DNA from: Pseudonocardia hydrocarbonoxydans
Lineage (GTDB): Bacteria; Actinomycetota; Actinomycetes; Mycobacteriales; Pseudonocardiaceae
Assembly (NCBI RefSeq): GCF_006539565.1
Contig: NZ_BJNG01000020.1
Coordinates: 62,001 to 126,000, forward strand
Direction of reading: 5' to 3'
Length of the DNA stretch: 64,000 nucleotides
Position 1 is the first letter of the stretch. The number at the start of each line of letters is the position of its first letter. Under the pieces are notes generated by a model that was not told where the DNA came from, searched no databases, and saw nothing but the letters and a program-made list of their open reading frames with translations. Shown here piece by piece: positions 1-8,644 of the stretch. The translations under genes and the position numbers were made by a program.

Positions 1-947
1 ACCGCCTCGGCAAGACGGTGCTGGAGCTGGAGGACGCCACCGCCCGCGTGGGCGAGCGCGTGCTGCTCGACCGCGTCACCTGGCGACTGGGCCCCGGTGA
101 CCGGATCGGGATCGTCGGCGTCAACGGCTCGGGCAAGACCACGCTGCTGCGCACGCTCACCGGCGAGCGCCCGCTCGACGGCGGACGGCTGGTCACCGGC
201 ACCACGGTGCAGCTCGCGGAGCTGTCCCAGGAGCTGGTCGACCTGCCGAAGGACATGCGCGTGCTGGAGGCCACCGAGCAGGTGGCCAAGTACGTGAAGC
301 TCGGCAAGCTGGAGCTGACGGCGAGCTCGGTGCTGGAGCGGCTCGGGTTCCCCGCCGCGCGGCAGTGGACGCCGGTCGGCGACCTCTCCGGTGGCGAGCG
401 CCGCCGCCTGCAGCTCACCCGGCTGCTGATGGCCGAGCCCAACGTCCTGCTGCTCGACGAGCCGACGAACGACCTCGACGTCGACACCCTGGCCCGCCTG
501 GAGGACCTCCTCGACGGCTGGCCGGGCACGCTCGTCGTCGTCAGCCACGACCGGTATCTGCTCGAACGCGCCACCGACACCGTGGTCGCGCTGTTCGGCG
601 ACGGCAGGATCACGCACCTGCCCGGCGGCATCGAGGAGTACCTGGCGCGGCGCGCCCGGCAGGGCGACCAGCTCAACGGGCTGACGGCGACGTCCTCCTC
701 CGCGCCGGCCACCCGCCCGCCGTCGAGCGCCGCCGACCAGCGTGCGGCCCGCAAGGAGCTGCAGCGCATCGAACGCCGGATGACGGCGCTGACGGCGCGG
801 CAGGGGAAGCTGCACGCGGCGCTGGCCGAGGCCGCCACCGACCCCGACCGCCTGCTGACGCTGAACGCGGAGCTCAAGGACGTCGACGCGGAGATCGAGA
901 CGGTGGAGCAGGCCTGGCTGGAGGCGGCGGAGCTGGCGGAGGGCTGA
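1..947 (+). CDS. ABC-F family ATPase, C-terminal part (5' end outside window)
   Basis: The frame is open from base 3, so the N-terminal half lies outside the window. What remains is one complete nucleotide-binding domain: Walker A GVNGSGKTT, signature LSGGERRRLQL and Walker B LLLDEPTNDLD. A charged, coiled-coil-like tail (ELQRIERRMTALTARQGKLHAAL region) follows. The absence of membrane segments and the DEPTNDLD Walker B are typical of soluble ABC-F proteins, which act on the ribosome (translation factors or antibiotic protection). The specific subfamily cannot be told from this half. The stop TGA directly abuts the stop of the convergent exporter permease, with no spacer. Confidence 0.9.
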   Translation, partial: RLGKTVLELEDATARVGERVLLDRVTWRLGPGDRIGIVGVNGSGKTTLLRTLTGERPLDGGRLVTGTTVQLAELSQELVDLPKDMRVLEATEQVAKYVKLGKLELTASSVLERLGFPAARQWTPVGDLSGGERRRLQLTRLLMAEPNVLLLDEPTNDLDVDTLARLEDLLDGWPGTLVVVSHDRYLLERATDTVVALFGDGRITHLPGGIEEYLARRARQGDQLNGLTATSSSAPATRPPSSAADQRAARKELQRIERRMTALTARQGKLHAALAEAATDPDRLLTLNAELKDVDAEIETVEQAWLEAAELAEG

Positions 948-1706
948 TCAGGCGCTCTCCCGCTGGAACGTGCGCACCCCCCAGAACAGCGAGACGGCCG
1001 CGAGCAGGACGGCCACGACGATGCCGACGAGCGCGGTGGCCGTGAACAGGTCGCCGACGAACACCGCGCGCGTGGCGTCGACGACGTAGACGAACGGGTT
1101 GGCGCGCGACAGCGCGAACAGCCACGGCGGCGCGATCGTCATCGGCAGCAGGATGCCCGAGAGCAGGAGCAGCGGCAGGAACACCGACTGCACGATGGGC
1201 ACGAACGCGTCCTCGCTCTTGACCCGCAGTGCGAGCGCGTAGGAGGCGCAGGACGCGGCGAACCCGAGCACGGCCACCAGCGCCAGCCCGACCAGCACGC
1301 CGCCGACCGGGGCGCGCAGGCCGAACGGGATCGCCACGACCGTCAGCAGGATGCCCTGGGTCAGCAGGACCGCGGTCTCCTTCAAGGCCCGGCCCAGCAG
1401 CAGCGCGACGCGGCTGACCGGCGTCACCTGCATCCGCTCGACCACACCGGCCTTGAACTCGGTGAGGATCGAGAAGCCGACGAACAGCCCGCCGAACAGG
1501 CCGAGCTGGATGAGCAGCGCCGGGACCAGCACCTGCCAGGCGTCACCGGCCGGGAAGCCGGGGGTGTTCTGCACGATCGGGATGAGCAGCGGCCCGAACA
1601 GCGCGAGGTAGAGGAAGGGCTGGACGATGCCGATGACCACCCAGAACGGGTTGCGCAGCGACTGCTTCATGGAGCGCTGGAAGATCAGCCAGGTCTCGGT
1701 GATCAC
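948..1706 (-). CDS. ABC-2 type transporter permease (DrrB-like)
   Basis: A 252-residue integral membrane protein with about six hydrophobic segments and the ABC-2 permease layout. There is an N-terminal cytosolic stretch (VITETWLIFQRSMKQSLRNP), a long FLPLLLLSGILLPM helix and a final AVLLAAVSLFWGVRTF helix. It should pair with the ATPase encoded just upstream to form a drug, lipid or polyketide exporter. The GTG start overlaps the ATPase TGA by 4 bp (GTGA), which fixes the start and argues for translational coupling. A longer open frame runs upstream but only mirrors the ATPase gene. The substrate cannot be predicted. Confidence 0.9.
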   Translation of the reverse strand: MITETWLIFQRSMKQSLRNPFWVVIGIVQPFLYLALFGPLLIPIVQNTPGFPAGDAWQVLVPALLIQLGLFGGLFVGFSILTEFKAGVVERMQVTPVSRVALLLGRALKETAVLLTQGILLTVVAIPFGLRAPVGGVLVGLALVAVLGFAASCASYALALRVKSEDAFVPIVQSVFLPLLLLSGILLPMTIAPPWLFALSRANPFVYVVDATRAVFVGDLFTATALVGIVVAVLLAAVSLFWGVRTFQRESA

Positions 1707-2668
1707 GATCGGGCCTCCGCGGGTTCCGGGGCTTCCTCGTCGCGCAGGGACCGGCCGGTCAGGGTCAGGAACACGTCGTCGAGGCTCGGGCGCCGCACCT
1801 CGACCGCGGTCATCGCGATGCCGGCCGCGTCGAGCTCGCGCAGCAGGGCGGGCAGCACGCGCGCGCCGTCCTCCACCCGGAACCGCACGACCGAGCCCTC
1901 GACGGCCACCTCGGACCCGATCCGCCCGGCCAGCTCGGCGGTGCGTCCGGGATCGGTGGAGTCGACGACGACGAGGTCGCCGGACACGCGGCGCTTGAGC
2001 GCGTCGGGGGTGCCCTCGGCGACGATCCGGCCCCGGTCGATGACCAGGATCCGGTCGCACAGGGCGTCGGCCTCGTCCAGGTAGTGCGTCGTGAGGAACA
2101 GCGTGGTGCCGCGCTCGGCGTGCAGCCCGCGGATGTGGCCCCACAGGTTGGCGCGGCTCTGCGGGTCCAGGCCGGTGGAGGGCTCGTCGAGGAACAGGAG
2201 CGTGGGCAGGTGCATGAGGCCCATCGCGATGTCCAGGCGCCTGCGCTGCCCGCCGGACAGGGTGTTGACGATGCGGTCGTCGAGGCCGGTGAGGTCGAGG
2301 GCGCCGATCAGCTCGGCCGCCCGCTTCGCCGACTCGGCCGCGGTGAGGCCGTAGAAGCGGCCCTGCAGGACCAGTTCCTCGCCGACGGGGCAGTCCGGCC
2401 CGGCGCCGCCGTTCTGGCCGACGTAGCCGATCCTGCGGCGGACCTGGACCGGCTCGGTGAGCAGGTCGTGCCCGGCGACCGTCGCCGTGCCGGCCGTCGG
2501 GTGGATCAGCGTGGTGAGCATCCGGAGGGTGGTGGACTTGCCGGCGCCGTTGGGCCCCAGGAAGCCGACCAGCTCGCCGGGGGAGACGTCGATGTCGACA
2601 CCGGAGACGGCCTCGACCGCCCCGCGCCGGGTGTGGAAGGTGCGGGCGAGCCCGCGTGCGTGGATCAC
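1703..2668 (-). CDS. ABC exporter ATP-binding protein (DrrA/daunorubicin-resistance type)
   Basis: About 321 residues from a GTG start (VIHARGLARTF). It carries Walker A GPNGAGKST, signature LSGGQRRRLDIAMGL, Walker B LLFLDEPSTGLD and the H-loop LTTHYLDEADALCDR. The DrrA-like C-terminal domain ends in VRRPSLDDVFLTLTGRSL, the hallmark of DrrA-type exporters (SLDDVFL). It energises the permease whose gene overlaps its 3' end. The gene begins 25 bp after the M20 peptidase stop, so the three genes probably form one transcript. No clear Shine-Dalgarno precedes the GTG, so a few residues of start uncertainty remain. Confidence 0.92.
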   Translation of the reverse strand: MIHARGLARTFHTRRGAVEAVSGVDIDVSPGELVGFLGPNGAGKSTTLRMLTTLIHPTAGTATVAGHDLLTEPVQVRRRIGYVGQNGGAGPDCPVGEELVLQGRFYGLTAAESAKRAAELIGALDLTGLDDRIVNTLSGGQRRRLDIAMGLMHLPTLLFLDEPSTGLDPQSRANLWGHIRGLHAERGTTLFLTTHYLDEADALCDRILVIDRGRIVAEGTPDALKRRVSGDLVVVDSTDPGRTAELAGRIGSEVAVEGSVVRFRVEDGARVLPALLRELDAAGIAMTAVEVRRPSLDDVFLTLTGRSLRDEEAPEPAEARS

Positions 2669-2693
2669 CCGACCAGAGTGGCCCCGATTCCGG

Positions 2694-4064
2694 TCAGCCG
2701 TCGACCGCAATCCCGCCGAGATCCGCGAGCAGCAGCGCCTCGGCCAGCACGCCGCGCCCGAACATGCCCAGGTCCAGGCTCTCGTCGATGCCGTGCCAGC
2801 GGCTGGCCGGGTCCCCGACGCCGGTCACGAGCACCGCCGCGCCCGGGAACGTGCGCGCGAACTCGGCGATGAACGGGATCGAGCCGCCGATCCCGGTCTC
2901 GACCGCGTCGGTGCCGAAGGCGTGGGCGAAGCTGCGGCGCGCGGCGTCGTAGGCGGCGCCGGTGGCGTCGATGCTGAACGGCTCGGCCGTGCCGTGGTGC
3001 GGGCGGACGTCGACGTGCGCGCCCCACGGCACGTGCGCCCGCAGGTGCTCGGTGAGCGCGTCGCGGGCCTTGGCGGCGTCGTCGCCGGGGGCCAGGCGCA
3101 GGCTGACGGCGGCGCGGGCGCGGGGGAGGAGAACGTTGGAGGACTCGTCGACGCGCGGGGCGTCGATGCCCAGCACCGCGGCGGCCGGCTTGTTCCACGC
3201 CCGCTCGGGGATGGTGCCGCAGCCGATGAGCTCGACGCCGTCGAGCAGCCCGACGTCGGAGCGGAAGGTCGCCTCGTCGAACTCGGGGGCCTGCGACGTG
3301 CCGTGCACGAGTCCCGGGACGGCGACCTCGCCGTGCTCGTCGTGCAGGCTCGCCAGCGTGCGGCACAGCGCGGTGAGGGCGTCGCCGACCGGCCCACCGT
3401 ACACCCCGGAGTGCACGGGCCGCTCCAGCATCGACACCTCGATCACCACGTCGACCAGCCCGCGCAGGCTGGTGGTGAGCGCGGGGACGTCGACGGCGGG
3501 GTTGGCGGCGTCGGCGATGACGATGACGTCGCAGGCCAGGGCGTCGTGGTGCGCGCGCAGCAGCGCCGGGAGGGTGGGGGAGCCGGACTCCTCCTCGCCC
3601 TCGACGAACAGGGTCACCCCGACCGGGGGCCGCCCGTCGTAGGCGCGCAGGACCGCGAGGTGGGTCATCACGCCGGCCTTGTCGTCGGCGGCGCCGCGCC
3701 CGTAGAGGCGACCGGCGCGCTCGGTGGGCTCGAACGGTGGGCTGGTCCAGTGCTCGTCGCCGCCGGTGGGCTGCACGTCATGGTGGGCGTAGAGGAGCAC
3801 GGTCGGCGCGCCGGCGGGGGCGGGCCAGTGCGCGAGCACGGCGGGCGCACCGCCCTCGGCCTCGATCAGCGAGACGTCCGCGGCCCCGGCGGCGCGCGCC
3901 AGCTCGGCCACGGCGTCGGCGCTGCGGCGGGTGTCGTCGGCGTGGGCGGGATCGGCCCAGATGCTCGGGATGCGCACGAGCCGTTCGAGATCGGCCCGCG
4001 CGCCCGGCAGGGCGGCCTCCACGGCGGTGGTGACGGGGGAGGGTGGCAGCGCGGCGTCGGACAC
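2694..4064 (-). CDS. M20 family dipeptidase
   Basis: A 456-residue metallopeptidase of the M20/CNDP-dipeptidase type, expected to hydrolyse dipeptides or similar amides with two metal ions. Visible motifs are YAHHDVQPTGGDEHW (metal His at about 94-95), the bridging Asp in YGRGAADDKAG (about 127) and the catalytic Glu pair in VEGEEESGSP (about 157-158). The lid or dimerisation domain contains HSGVYGGPVGDAL. The chosen GTG (VSDAALPPSP) lies 7 nt after a TACCAT -10 element at 4072-4077 on the minus strand, which suggests a leaderless transcript. Longer upstream reading is a repeat-rich artefact. It is probably the first gene of the operon with the DrrAB-like exporter. Confidence 0.9.
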   Translation of the reverse strand: MSDAALPPSPVTTAVEAALPGARADLERLVRIPSIWADPAHADDTRRSADAVAELARAAGAADVSLIEAEGGAPAVLAHWPAPAGAPTVLLYAHHDVQPTGGDEHWTSPPFEPTERAGRLYGRGAADDKAGVMTHLAVLRAYDGRPPVGVTLFVEGEEESGSPTLPALLRAHHDALACDVIVIADAANPAVDVPALTTSLRGLVDVVIEVSMLERPVHSGVYGGPVGDALTALCRTLASLHDEHGEVAVPGLVHGTSQAPEFDEATFRSDVGLLDGVELIGCGTIPERAWNKPAAAVLGIDAPRVDESSNVLLPRARAAVSLRLAPGDDAAKARDALTEHLRAHVPWGAHVDVRPHHGTAEPFSIDATGAAYDAARRSFAHAFGTDAVETGIGGSIPFIAEFARTFPGAAVLVTGVGDPASRWHGIDESLDLGMFGRGVLAEALLLADLGGIAVDG

Positions 4065-4567
4065 GGCCGCGATGGTAGTGACACCCGTCCGCGGCCGGGT
4101 GGCGTGCACGGTCCGGCCTGGTGCACGCGGTCCGGTCCGCGGCGCCGCCGCGCCGGGGGTCCGGCCCATGGGCGCCGCCGCGCCGGGGCCGGCCGCGGGG
4201 TCGGGCGCCCGCCACGCCGGGGGGCCGGGCCGCGGGATCGGGCCCGCCGCGCACCGTTCGGCTCCGCGCGCATGGTCGAGCGTGCGCGCGGGGCTACGAC
4301 GGTGCGCGTGGCGGGGCGGCGGGCTGGTGCGGCGGGCAGGTGCGCCGGGCTGGTGCGGCGGGGTGGCGACCGGCCCGGCGCGCCCCGTCCCGGCCCCGCG
4401 CGCACCCTCCGCCCCCCGCGCACCGTCCGGCCCCGCGCGCACCCTCGGGCCCCGCGCGCACCCTCCAGCCCTCCCGCGCACCGTCGAGCATGCGCGCGGG
4501 CCCACACGGTGCGCGTCCGTAGCACGACGGATCTCCGGCGGGGCCCGCAGCACGTAGGCTCGCCGAT
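4065..4567. repeat. 503-bp intergenic region with irregular GCGCACC tandem array
   Basis: No gene is credible here, although both strands stay open by GC bias. The core GCGCACC followed by STC recurs at 4249, 4400, 4418, 4437, 4456 and 4476, a period of 18-20 bp over the last five. Inverted copies (GGTGCGCG) appear near 4299 and 4508. The right end carries the FAAL promoter (TAGGCT at 4555-4560). The region lies between two divergently transcribed genes. The repeats may be structured leader or spacer DNA, and no function is known to me. Confidence 0.6.
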
Positions 4568-6214
4568 ATGTCCCGGTTCCTGGCGATGTTGCTGGAGTCC
4601 GCCGCCGGCTCCCCCCGCGCGATGACGACGGGGGAGCCCAAGGCCCCCGTCCGGCGTCCCTGGCCGGAGGTGCACGACCACGCCCGCCGGATGGCCGGTG
4701 CGCTGCGCGCCGAGGTCCGGCCCGGCTCGGCGGTGGGGGTGCTCGCGGGCGAGCCTGCGGCGATCGCCCCCGCCGCGCAGGCGGTGTGGCTGTGCGGGGG
4801 CAGCGTCACGATGCTGCACCAGCCCACCGCCCGCACCGACCTGGCCGCGTGGGCGCAGGACACCGTCACCGTCCTGGGCATGATCGACGCGGAGCTGGTG
4901 CTGCTCGGCGCCCCCTTCGACGCCCTCGCCCCGGTCCTCACCGAGCGCGGGATCGCCTTCCGCACCATCGACTCCCTCGACGGCGACCCGGTCACGCCCG
5001 ACGCGGAGGTCTCCGGCGAGGGCGACACCGCGCTGCTGCAGCTCACCAGCGGGTCCACCGCGGAGCCCAAGGCCGTCCGGATCACCCACGGCAACCTGTT
5101 CGCCAACATCACCGGCATGGTCACCGCGGCGCAGCTCGACATCGAACGTGACGTGATGGTGTCGTGGCTGCCGCTGTTTCACGACATGGGCATGGTCGGG
5201 TTCCTGACGATCCCGATGGCCACCGGCCTGGAGCTGGTCACCGTCACGCCCGTCGACTTCCTCACCCGGCCGCTGCTGTGGGCCGAGCTGATCTCGAAGT
5301 ACGGCGGCACGGTCACCGCGGCCCCGAACTTCGCCTACGCCGTGCTCGGGCGCCAGCTCGCCCGCGCCGACGGCCCGCTCGACCTGTCGTCGCTGCGCAT
5401 CGCGCTCAACGGCGCCGAGCCGATCGACCCCGACGCCGTCGACGGCTTCGTCGCGGCGGGCGCCCTGTTCGGGCTGCGGCCCGACGCCGTCCTCGCCGCC
5501 TACGGCATGGCCGAGACGGCGCTCGGGGTGTCGTTCGCGCCGATCGACACCGGTCTGCAGGTCGACCACGTCGACGCCGACCAGCTCGAGGCGCACCGCC
5601 GCGCCGCCCCCGCGACCTACGGCCCGACGCGCCGGTTCCCGAAGCTGGGTCCCCCGCTGCCCGGGATCGAGGTGCGGATCGTCGGCGAGGACGGCGCGGT
5701 GCTCGGGGAGCGCGAGGTGGGCGTGATCGGCCTGCGCGGGGAGTCGGTGACCCCGGGCTACCTCACCGTCGACGGCCCGCTCGCCACCCGCGACGCCGAC
5801 GGCTGGCTCGACACCGGCGACGAGGGCTACCTCGCCGACGGGCAGGTCGTCGTCTGCGGACGGCGCAAGGACGTGATCATCATGGGGGGCCGCAACATCT
5901 ACCCCACCGACATCGAGCGCGCCGCGGCCGACGCCTCCGACGTGCGTGCGGGCAACGTCGTGGCCGTGCGGGTGTTCGCAGGCGGCGAGGGCGGGCGGCA
6001 CCGCGAGTCGTTCCTGGTCGCCGTCGAGTCGCGGAAGGCGGGCGACCCGGAGGCGGAGAAGGTCATCCGCAAGGACGTCACCGCGCGGGTCGTCTCCGCG
6101 GTCGGGGTGCGGCCCGCGGAGGTGGTGGTGCTCGGCCCGGGGAGCCTGCCCAAGACCCCGTCCGGCAAGCTCCGCCGCTCGGCGACGGGCGACCTGCTGC
6201 GCGCCCGCGTCTGA
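4568..6214 (+). CDS. Fatty-acyl-AMP ligase / acyl-CoA synthetase (Pks16-like)
   Basis: A 548-residue adenylate-forming enzyme. Motifs in order are the AMP/phosphate loop LLQLTSGSTAEPKAVRITHGN (about 157-176), LPLFHDMGM, YGMAETALGVSF, DTGDEGYL, GRRKDVIIMGGRNIYPTDIE and the C-terminal catalytic Lys region LPKTPSGKLRR. It should activate a fatty acid as acyl-adenylate, then pass it to CoA or a carrier. Its place next to pth-rplY-prs-glmU matches M. tuberculosis pks16 (Rv1013). The ATG is 7 nt after TAGGCT (4555-4560) with no ribosome-binding site, so translation is probably leaderless. Whether it has the FAAL insertion loop needs an alignment. Confidence 0.88.
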   Translation: MSRFLAMLLESAAGSPRAMTTGEPKAPVRRPWPEVHDHARRMAGALRAEVRPGSAVGVLAGEPAAIAPAAQAVWLCGGSVTMLHQPTARTDLAAWAQDTVTVLGMIDAELVLLGAPFDALAPVLTERGIAFRTIDSLDGDPVTPDAEVSGEGDTALLQLTSGSTAEPKAVRITHGNLFANITGMVTAAQLDIERDVMVSWLPLFHDMGMVGFLTIPMATGLELVTVTPVDFLTRPLLWAELISKYGGTVTAAPNFAYAVLGRQLARADGPLDLSSLRIALNGAEPIDPDAVDGFVAAGALFGLRPDAVLAAYGMAETALGVSFAPIDTGLQVDHVDADQLEAHRRAAPATYGPTRRFPKLGPPLPGIEVRIVGEDGAVLGEREVGVIGLRGESVTPGYLTVDGPLATRDADGWLDTGDEGYLADGQVVVCGRRKDVIIMGGRNIYPTDIERAAADASDVRAGNVVAVRVFAGGEGGRHRESFLVAVESRKAGDPEAEKVIRKDVTARVVSAVGVRPAEVVVLGPGSLPKTPSGKLRRSATGDLLRARV

Positions 6215-6239
6215 CGCCGGTTGGCGCGCCGGAGGCGGA

Positions 6240-6824
6240 TCAGCCGGAGAGTGCGTGGAACCGGTTCTGCGCCGCTTCGAGGCCGTTCTCCAGCAGGGCC
6301 TCGGTGGCGTCGGCGGCGAGGTCGACCGCGAAACCGAGCTCCTTGTTCTCCGCGCCGGAGAACCGCTTGAGCACGTAGTCGGCCGGGTCCTGGCGGCCGG
6401 GCGGGCGGCCGATGCCGAAGCGGACCCGCAGGTAGTCGCGCGTGCCGAGCGAGGAGGAGACCGACCGCAGCCCGTTGTGCCCGCCCTCGCCGCCGCCGCG
6501 CTTGAGGCGGACGACGCCGAAGGCGAGGTCGAGCTCGTCGTGGACCACCACGACGTCCTCGACGGGCACCGAGAAGTACTTCGCGAGGTTGGCCACCGGC
6601 CCGCCGCTCACGTTCATGTACGTGCGCGGCTTGGCCAGCACGACCCGCCGGCCCGCGAGCCGGCCCTCCAGGACGTCGGCGTTGCTGCGGTGCCGGGAGA
6701 ACCGGCCACCGCCGGCCCGCGTCGCCAGGAGGTCGACGACGCGGAAGCCGACGTTGTGCCGGGTCTCGGCGTAGTCCGGGCCGGGGTTGCCGAGCCCGAC
6801 CACCAGGGCGGGGCCCGGCACCAC
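6240..6824 (-). CDS. pth: Peptidyl-tRNA hydrolase
   Basis: A 194-residue enzyme that frees tRNA from stalled peptidyl-tRNA. It has the family signature [20 protein letters not shown] with Asn13 and the catalytic His23, PRTYMNVSG and HDELDLAFG containing the general-base-supporting Asp, then [12 protein letters not shown]. Length matches bacterial Pth. The GTG start is 3 bp downstream of the rplY stop, so the two genes are almost certainly cotranscribed, as in many actinobacteria. Confidence 0.96.
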   Translation of the reverse strand: MVPGPALVVGLGNPGPDYAETRHNVGFRVVDLLATRAGGGRFSRHRSNADVLEGRLAGRRVVLAKPRTYMNVSGGPVANLAKYFSVPVEDVVVVHDELDLAFGVVRLKRGGGEGGHNGLRSVSSSLGTRDYLRVRFGIGRPPGRQDPADYVLKRFSGAENKELGFAVDLAADATEALLENGLEAAQNRFHALSG

Positions 6825-6827
6825 GGC

Positions 6828-7505
6828 TCAGCTCTCCGCGGAGTCCGAGTCGCCCTCGGACTTCTCGTCCGACGACTCGTCGGAGGCGGCGTCCTCGGTC
6901 TCCGGCGCGTCCTCGACGACGCCGGCGCCCTCGGCGTCGACCTCGGCCTCCATGTCCTCCTCGGTCGGCGCGGCGTTGACGTTCACGACCAGCGCCTCCG
7001 GGTCGGTACGGAGGTCGGTGTTGGCGGGCATGGTGATCGACCCCGCGAGGATCTGCGTGCCGATCGCGAGCCCCTCGACGGAGACCTCGACCCACTCGGG
7101 GATCGACGAGACGTCGGCCTCGACCTCGAGGGTGTTGAGCTCCTGGGTGACCAGGCTGCCCGGGGCCGCGCTGCCGGTGATGTGCACGCCCACGTCGACG
7201 ACGACCTTCTCGCCGCGGCGGATGACCAGCAGGTCGACGTGCTCGATGTAGGGCCGGATGGGGTGCTGCACGACCGTCTTGGTCAGTGCGAGCTGCGGGG
7301 CGCCGTCGATGTTGATGGTGACGACGGCGTTGCGGCCCTGCTCGCGGACGATCCGCTTGAACTCCAGCTCGGGGAGCGAGAGGTGCTGCGGGTCGGTGCC
7401 GTGCCCGTAGAGCACGGCGGGGATCTTGCCCGCGCGACGGGTACGGCGGGCAGCGCCCTTGCCGAACTCGGTGCGGGTCTCGGCGTCGATACGGGCCTCG
7501 GCCAC
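6828..7505 (-). CDS. rplY: 50S ribosomal protein L25/general stress protein Ctc
   Basis: A 225-residue two-domain L25 (TL5/CTC type). The 5S-rRNA-binding N-terminal domain is [26 protein letters not shown], followed by the CTC beta domain ([23 protein letters not shown]). An unusually acidic Ser/Glu/Asp-rich tail of roughly 45 residues ends in [10 protein letters not shown]. The GTG start is set by GAGGAG 7 nt upstream. A 26-residue upward extension is open but lies before this ribosome-binding site and is rejected. It sits between prs and pth, the usual actinobacterial order. Confidence 0.95.
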   Translation of the reverse strand: MAEARIDAETRTEFGKGAARRTRRAGKIPAVLYGHGTDPQHLSLPELEFKRIVREQGRNAVVTINIDGAPQLALTKTVVQHPIRPYIEHVDLLVIRRGEKVVVDVGVHITGSAAPGSLVTQELNTLEVEADVSSIPEWVEVSVEGLAIGTQILAGSITMPANTDLRTDPEALVVNVNAAPTEEDMEAEVDAEGAGVVEDAPETEDAASDESSDEKSEGDSDSAES

Positions 7506-7663
7506 GGTGGTACTCCTCGGTCGGTCTGCGTGTGTGAGACGCGCGGCGAGGCTCACCGGACGGACCGGGCCTGCGTCGATCACGGCGGGCTAGAACAACA
7601 CCCGCCCTCGCCGCGGAACTGCAGAGAACGATACGCCGGGGGTGCCCGCCGCCGGCGCGCGGG

Positions 7664-8644
7664 TCAGGCGTTGCCGTCGAACAGGCTGGTGACCGAGCCG
7701 TCGTCGAACACCTGGTGGATGGCCTGGGCCAGCAGCGGGGCGATGGACAGCACGGTCATCGCCGGGAAGCGCTTCTCGTCGGGGATCGGGAGGGTGTCGG
7801 TGAAGACCACCTCGCGCGCGCCGCAGTTGGCCAGCCGCTCGGTGGCCGGGCCGGAGAGCACCCCGTGCGTGGCGGCCACGATCACGTCGCGGGCGCCCTG
7901 GTTCAGCAGCGCCTCGACGGCCTTGGCCACGGTGCCGCCGGTGTCGATCATGTCGTCGATGACGACACAGGTGCGGCCGTGGATGTCGCCGACGACGCGG
8001 TTGGCGACGGCCTCGTTGGGCTTGCGCGGGTCGCGGGTCTTGTGGATGAACGCCAGCGGGGTGCCGCCGAGGGTCTCCGCCCAGCGCTCGGCGAGGCGGA
8101 CGCGGCCGGAGTCGGGGGAGACGACGGCGAGCTCGCGGTCGGCGTAGGTGCGTTTGATGTACTCGGCGAGCACCGGCAGCGCGAAGAGGTGATCGACCGG
8201 GCCGTCGAAGAAGCCCTGGATCTGGGCGGTGTGCAGGTCGACGGTGAGGATCCGGTCGGCGCCCGCGACGAGGAACATGTCGGCGATCAGGCGCGCGGAG
8301 ATGGGCTCGCGGCCGCGGTGCTTCTTGTCCTGGCGCGCGTAGCCCCAGAACGGCATGACGACCGTGATCCGCTTGGCCGACCCGCGCTTGAGCGCGTCGA
8401 CCATGATCAGCTGCTCCATGATCTGGTCGTTGATCGGCGCCGAGTGGCTCTGCAGCACGAACGCGTCGCAGCCGCGGACGGACTCCTCGAAGCGGACGAA
8501 GATCTCCCCGTTGGCGAACGAGTACGCCGACTGCGGCGTGATCGTCACGTCCAGGTGCTTGGCGACCTGCTCGGCGAGCTCGGGGTGGGCCCGCCCGGAG
8601 AAGAGCATCAGGTTCTTCTTGGGCGTTGCCGACATGGCGCTCAC
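7664..8644 (-). CDS. prs: Ribose-phosphate pyrophosphokinase
   Basis: A 326-residue PRPP synthetase (ribose-5-phosphate + ATP to PRPP + AMP), feeding nucleotide, histidine and tryptophan synthesis. Motifs are [30 protein letters not shown], the [12 protein letters not shown] metal-binding segment and the PRPP loop [20 protein letters not shown]. The GTG overlaps the glmU stop by 4 bp (GTGA) and has GGAGG 9 nt upstream. An ATG three codons later is the alternative. The glmU-prs pairing is the standard bacterial arrangement. Confidence 0.96.
   Translation of the reverse strand: MSAMSATPKKNLMLFSGRAHPELAEQVAKHLDVTITPQSAYSFANGEIFVRFEESVRGCDAFVLQSHSAPINDQIMEQLIMVDALKRGSAKRITVVMPFWGYARQDKKHRGREPISARLIADMFLVAGADRILTVDLHTAQIQGFFDGPVDHLFALPVLAEYIKRTYADRELAVVSPDSGRVRLAERWAETLGGTPLAFIHKTRDPRKPNEAVANRVVGDIHGRTCVVIDDMIDTGGTVAKAVEALLNQGARDVIVAATHGVLSGPATERLANCGAREVVFTDTLPIPDEKRFPAMTVLSIAPLLAQAIHQVFDDGSVTSLFDGNA

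Noticed and set aside
2457..4625. 722-codon plus-strand frame
   Set aside because: Antisense of the M20 peptidase plus the repeat region, with biased composition and no motif.
6828..7583. Longer rplY start (251 residues)
   Set aside because: A GAGGAG site sits just before the internal GTG at 7505, and the L25 domain begins there.
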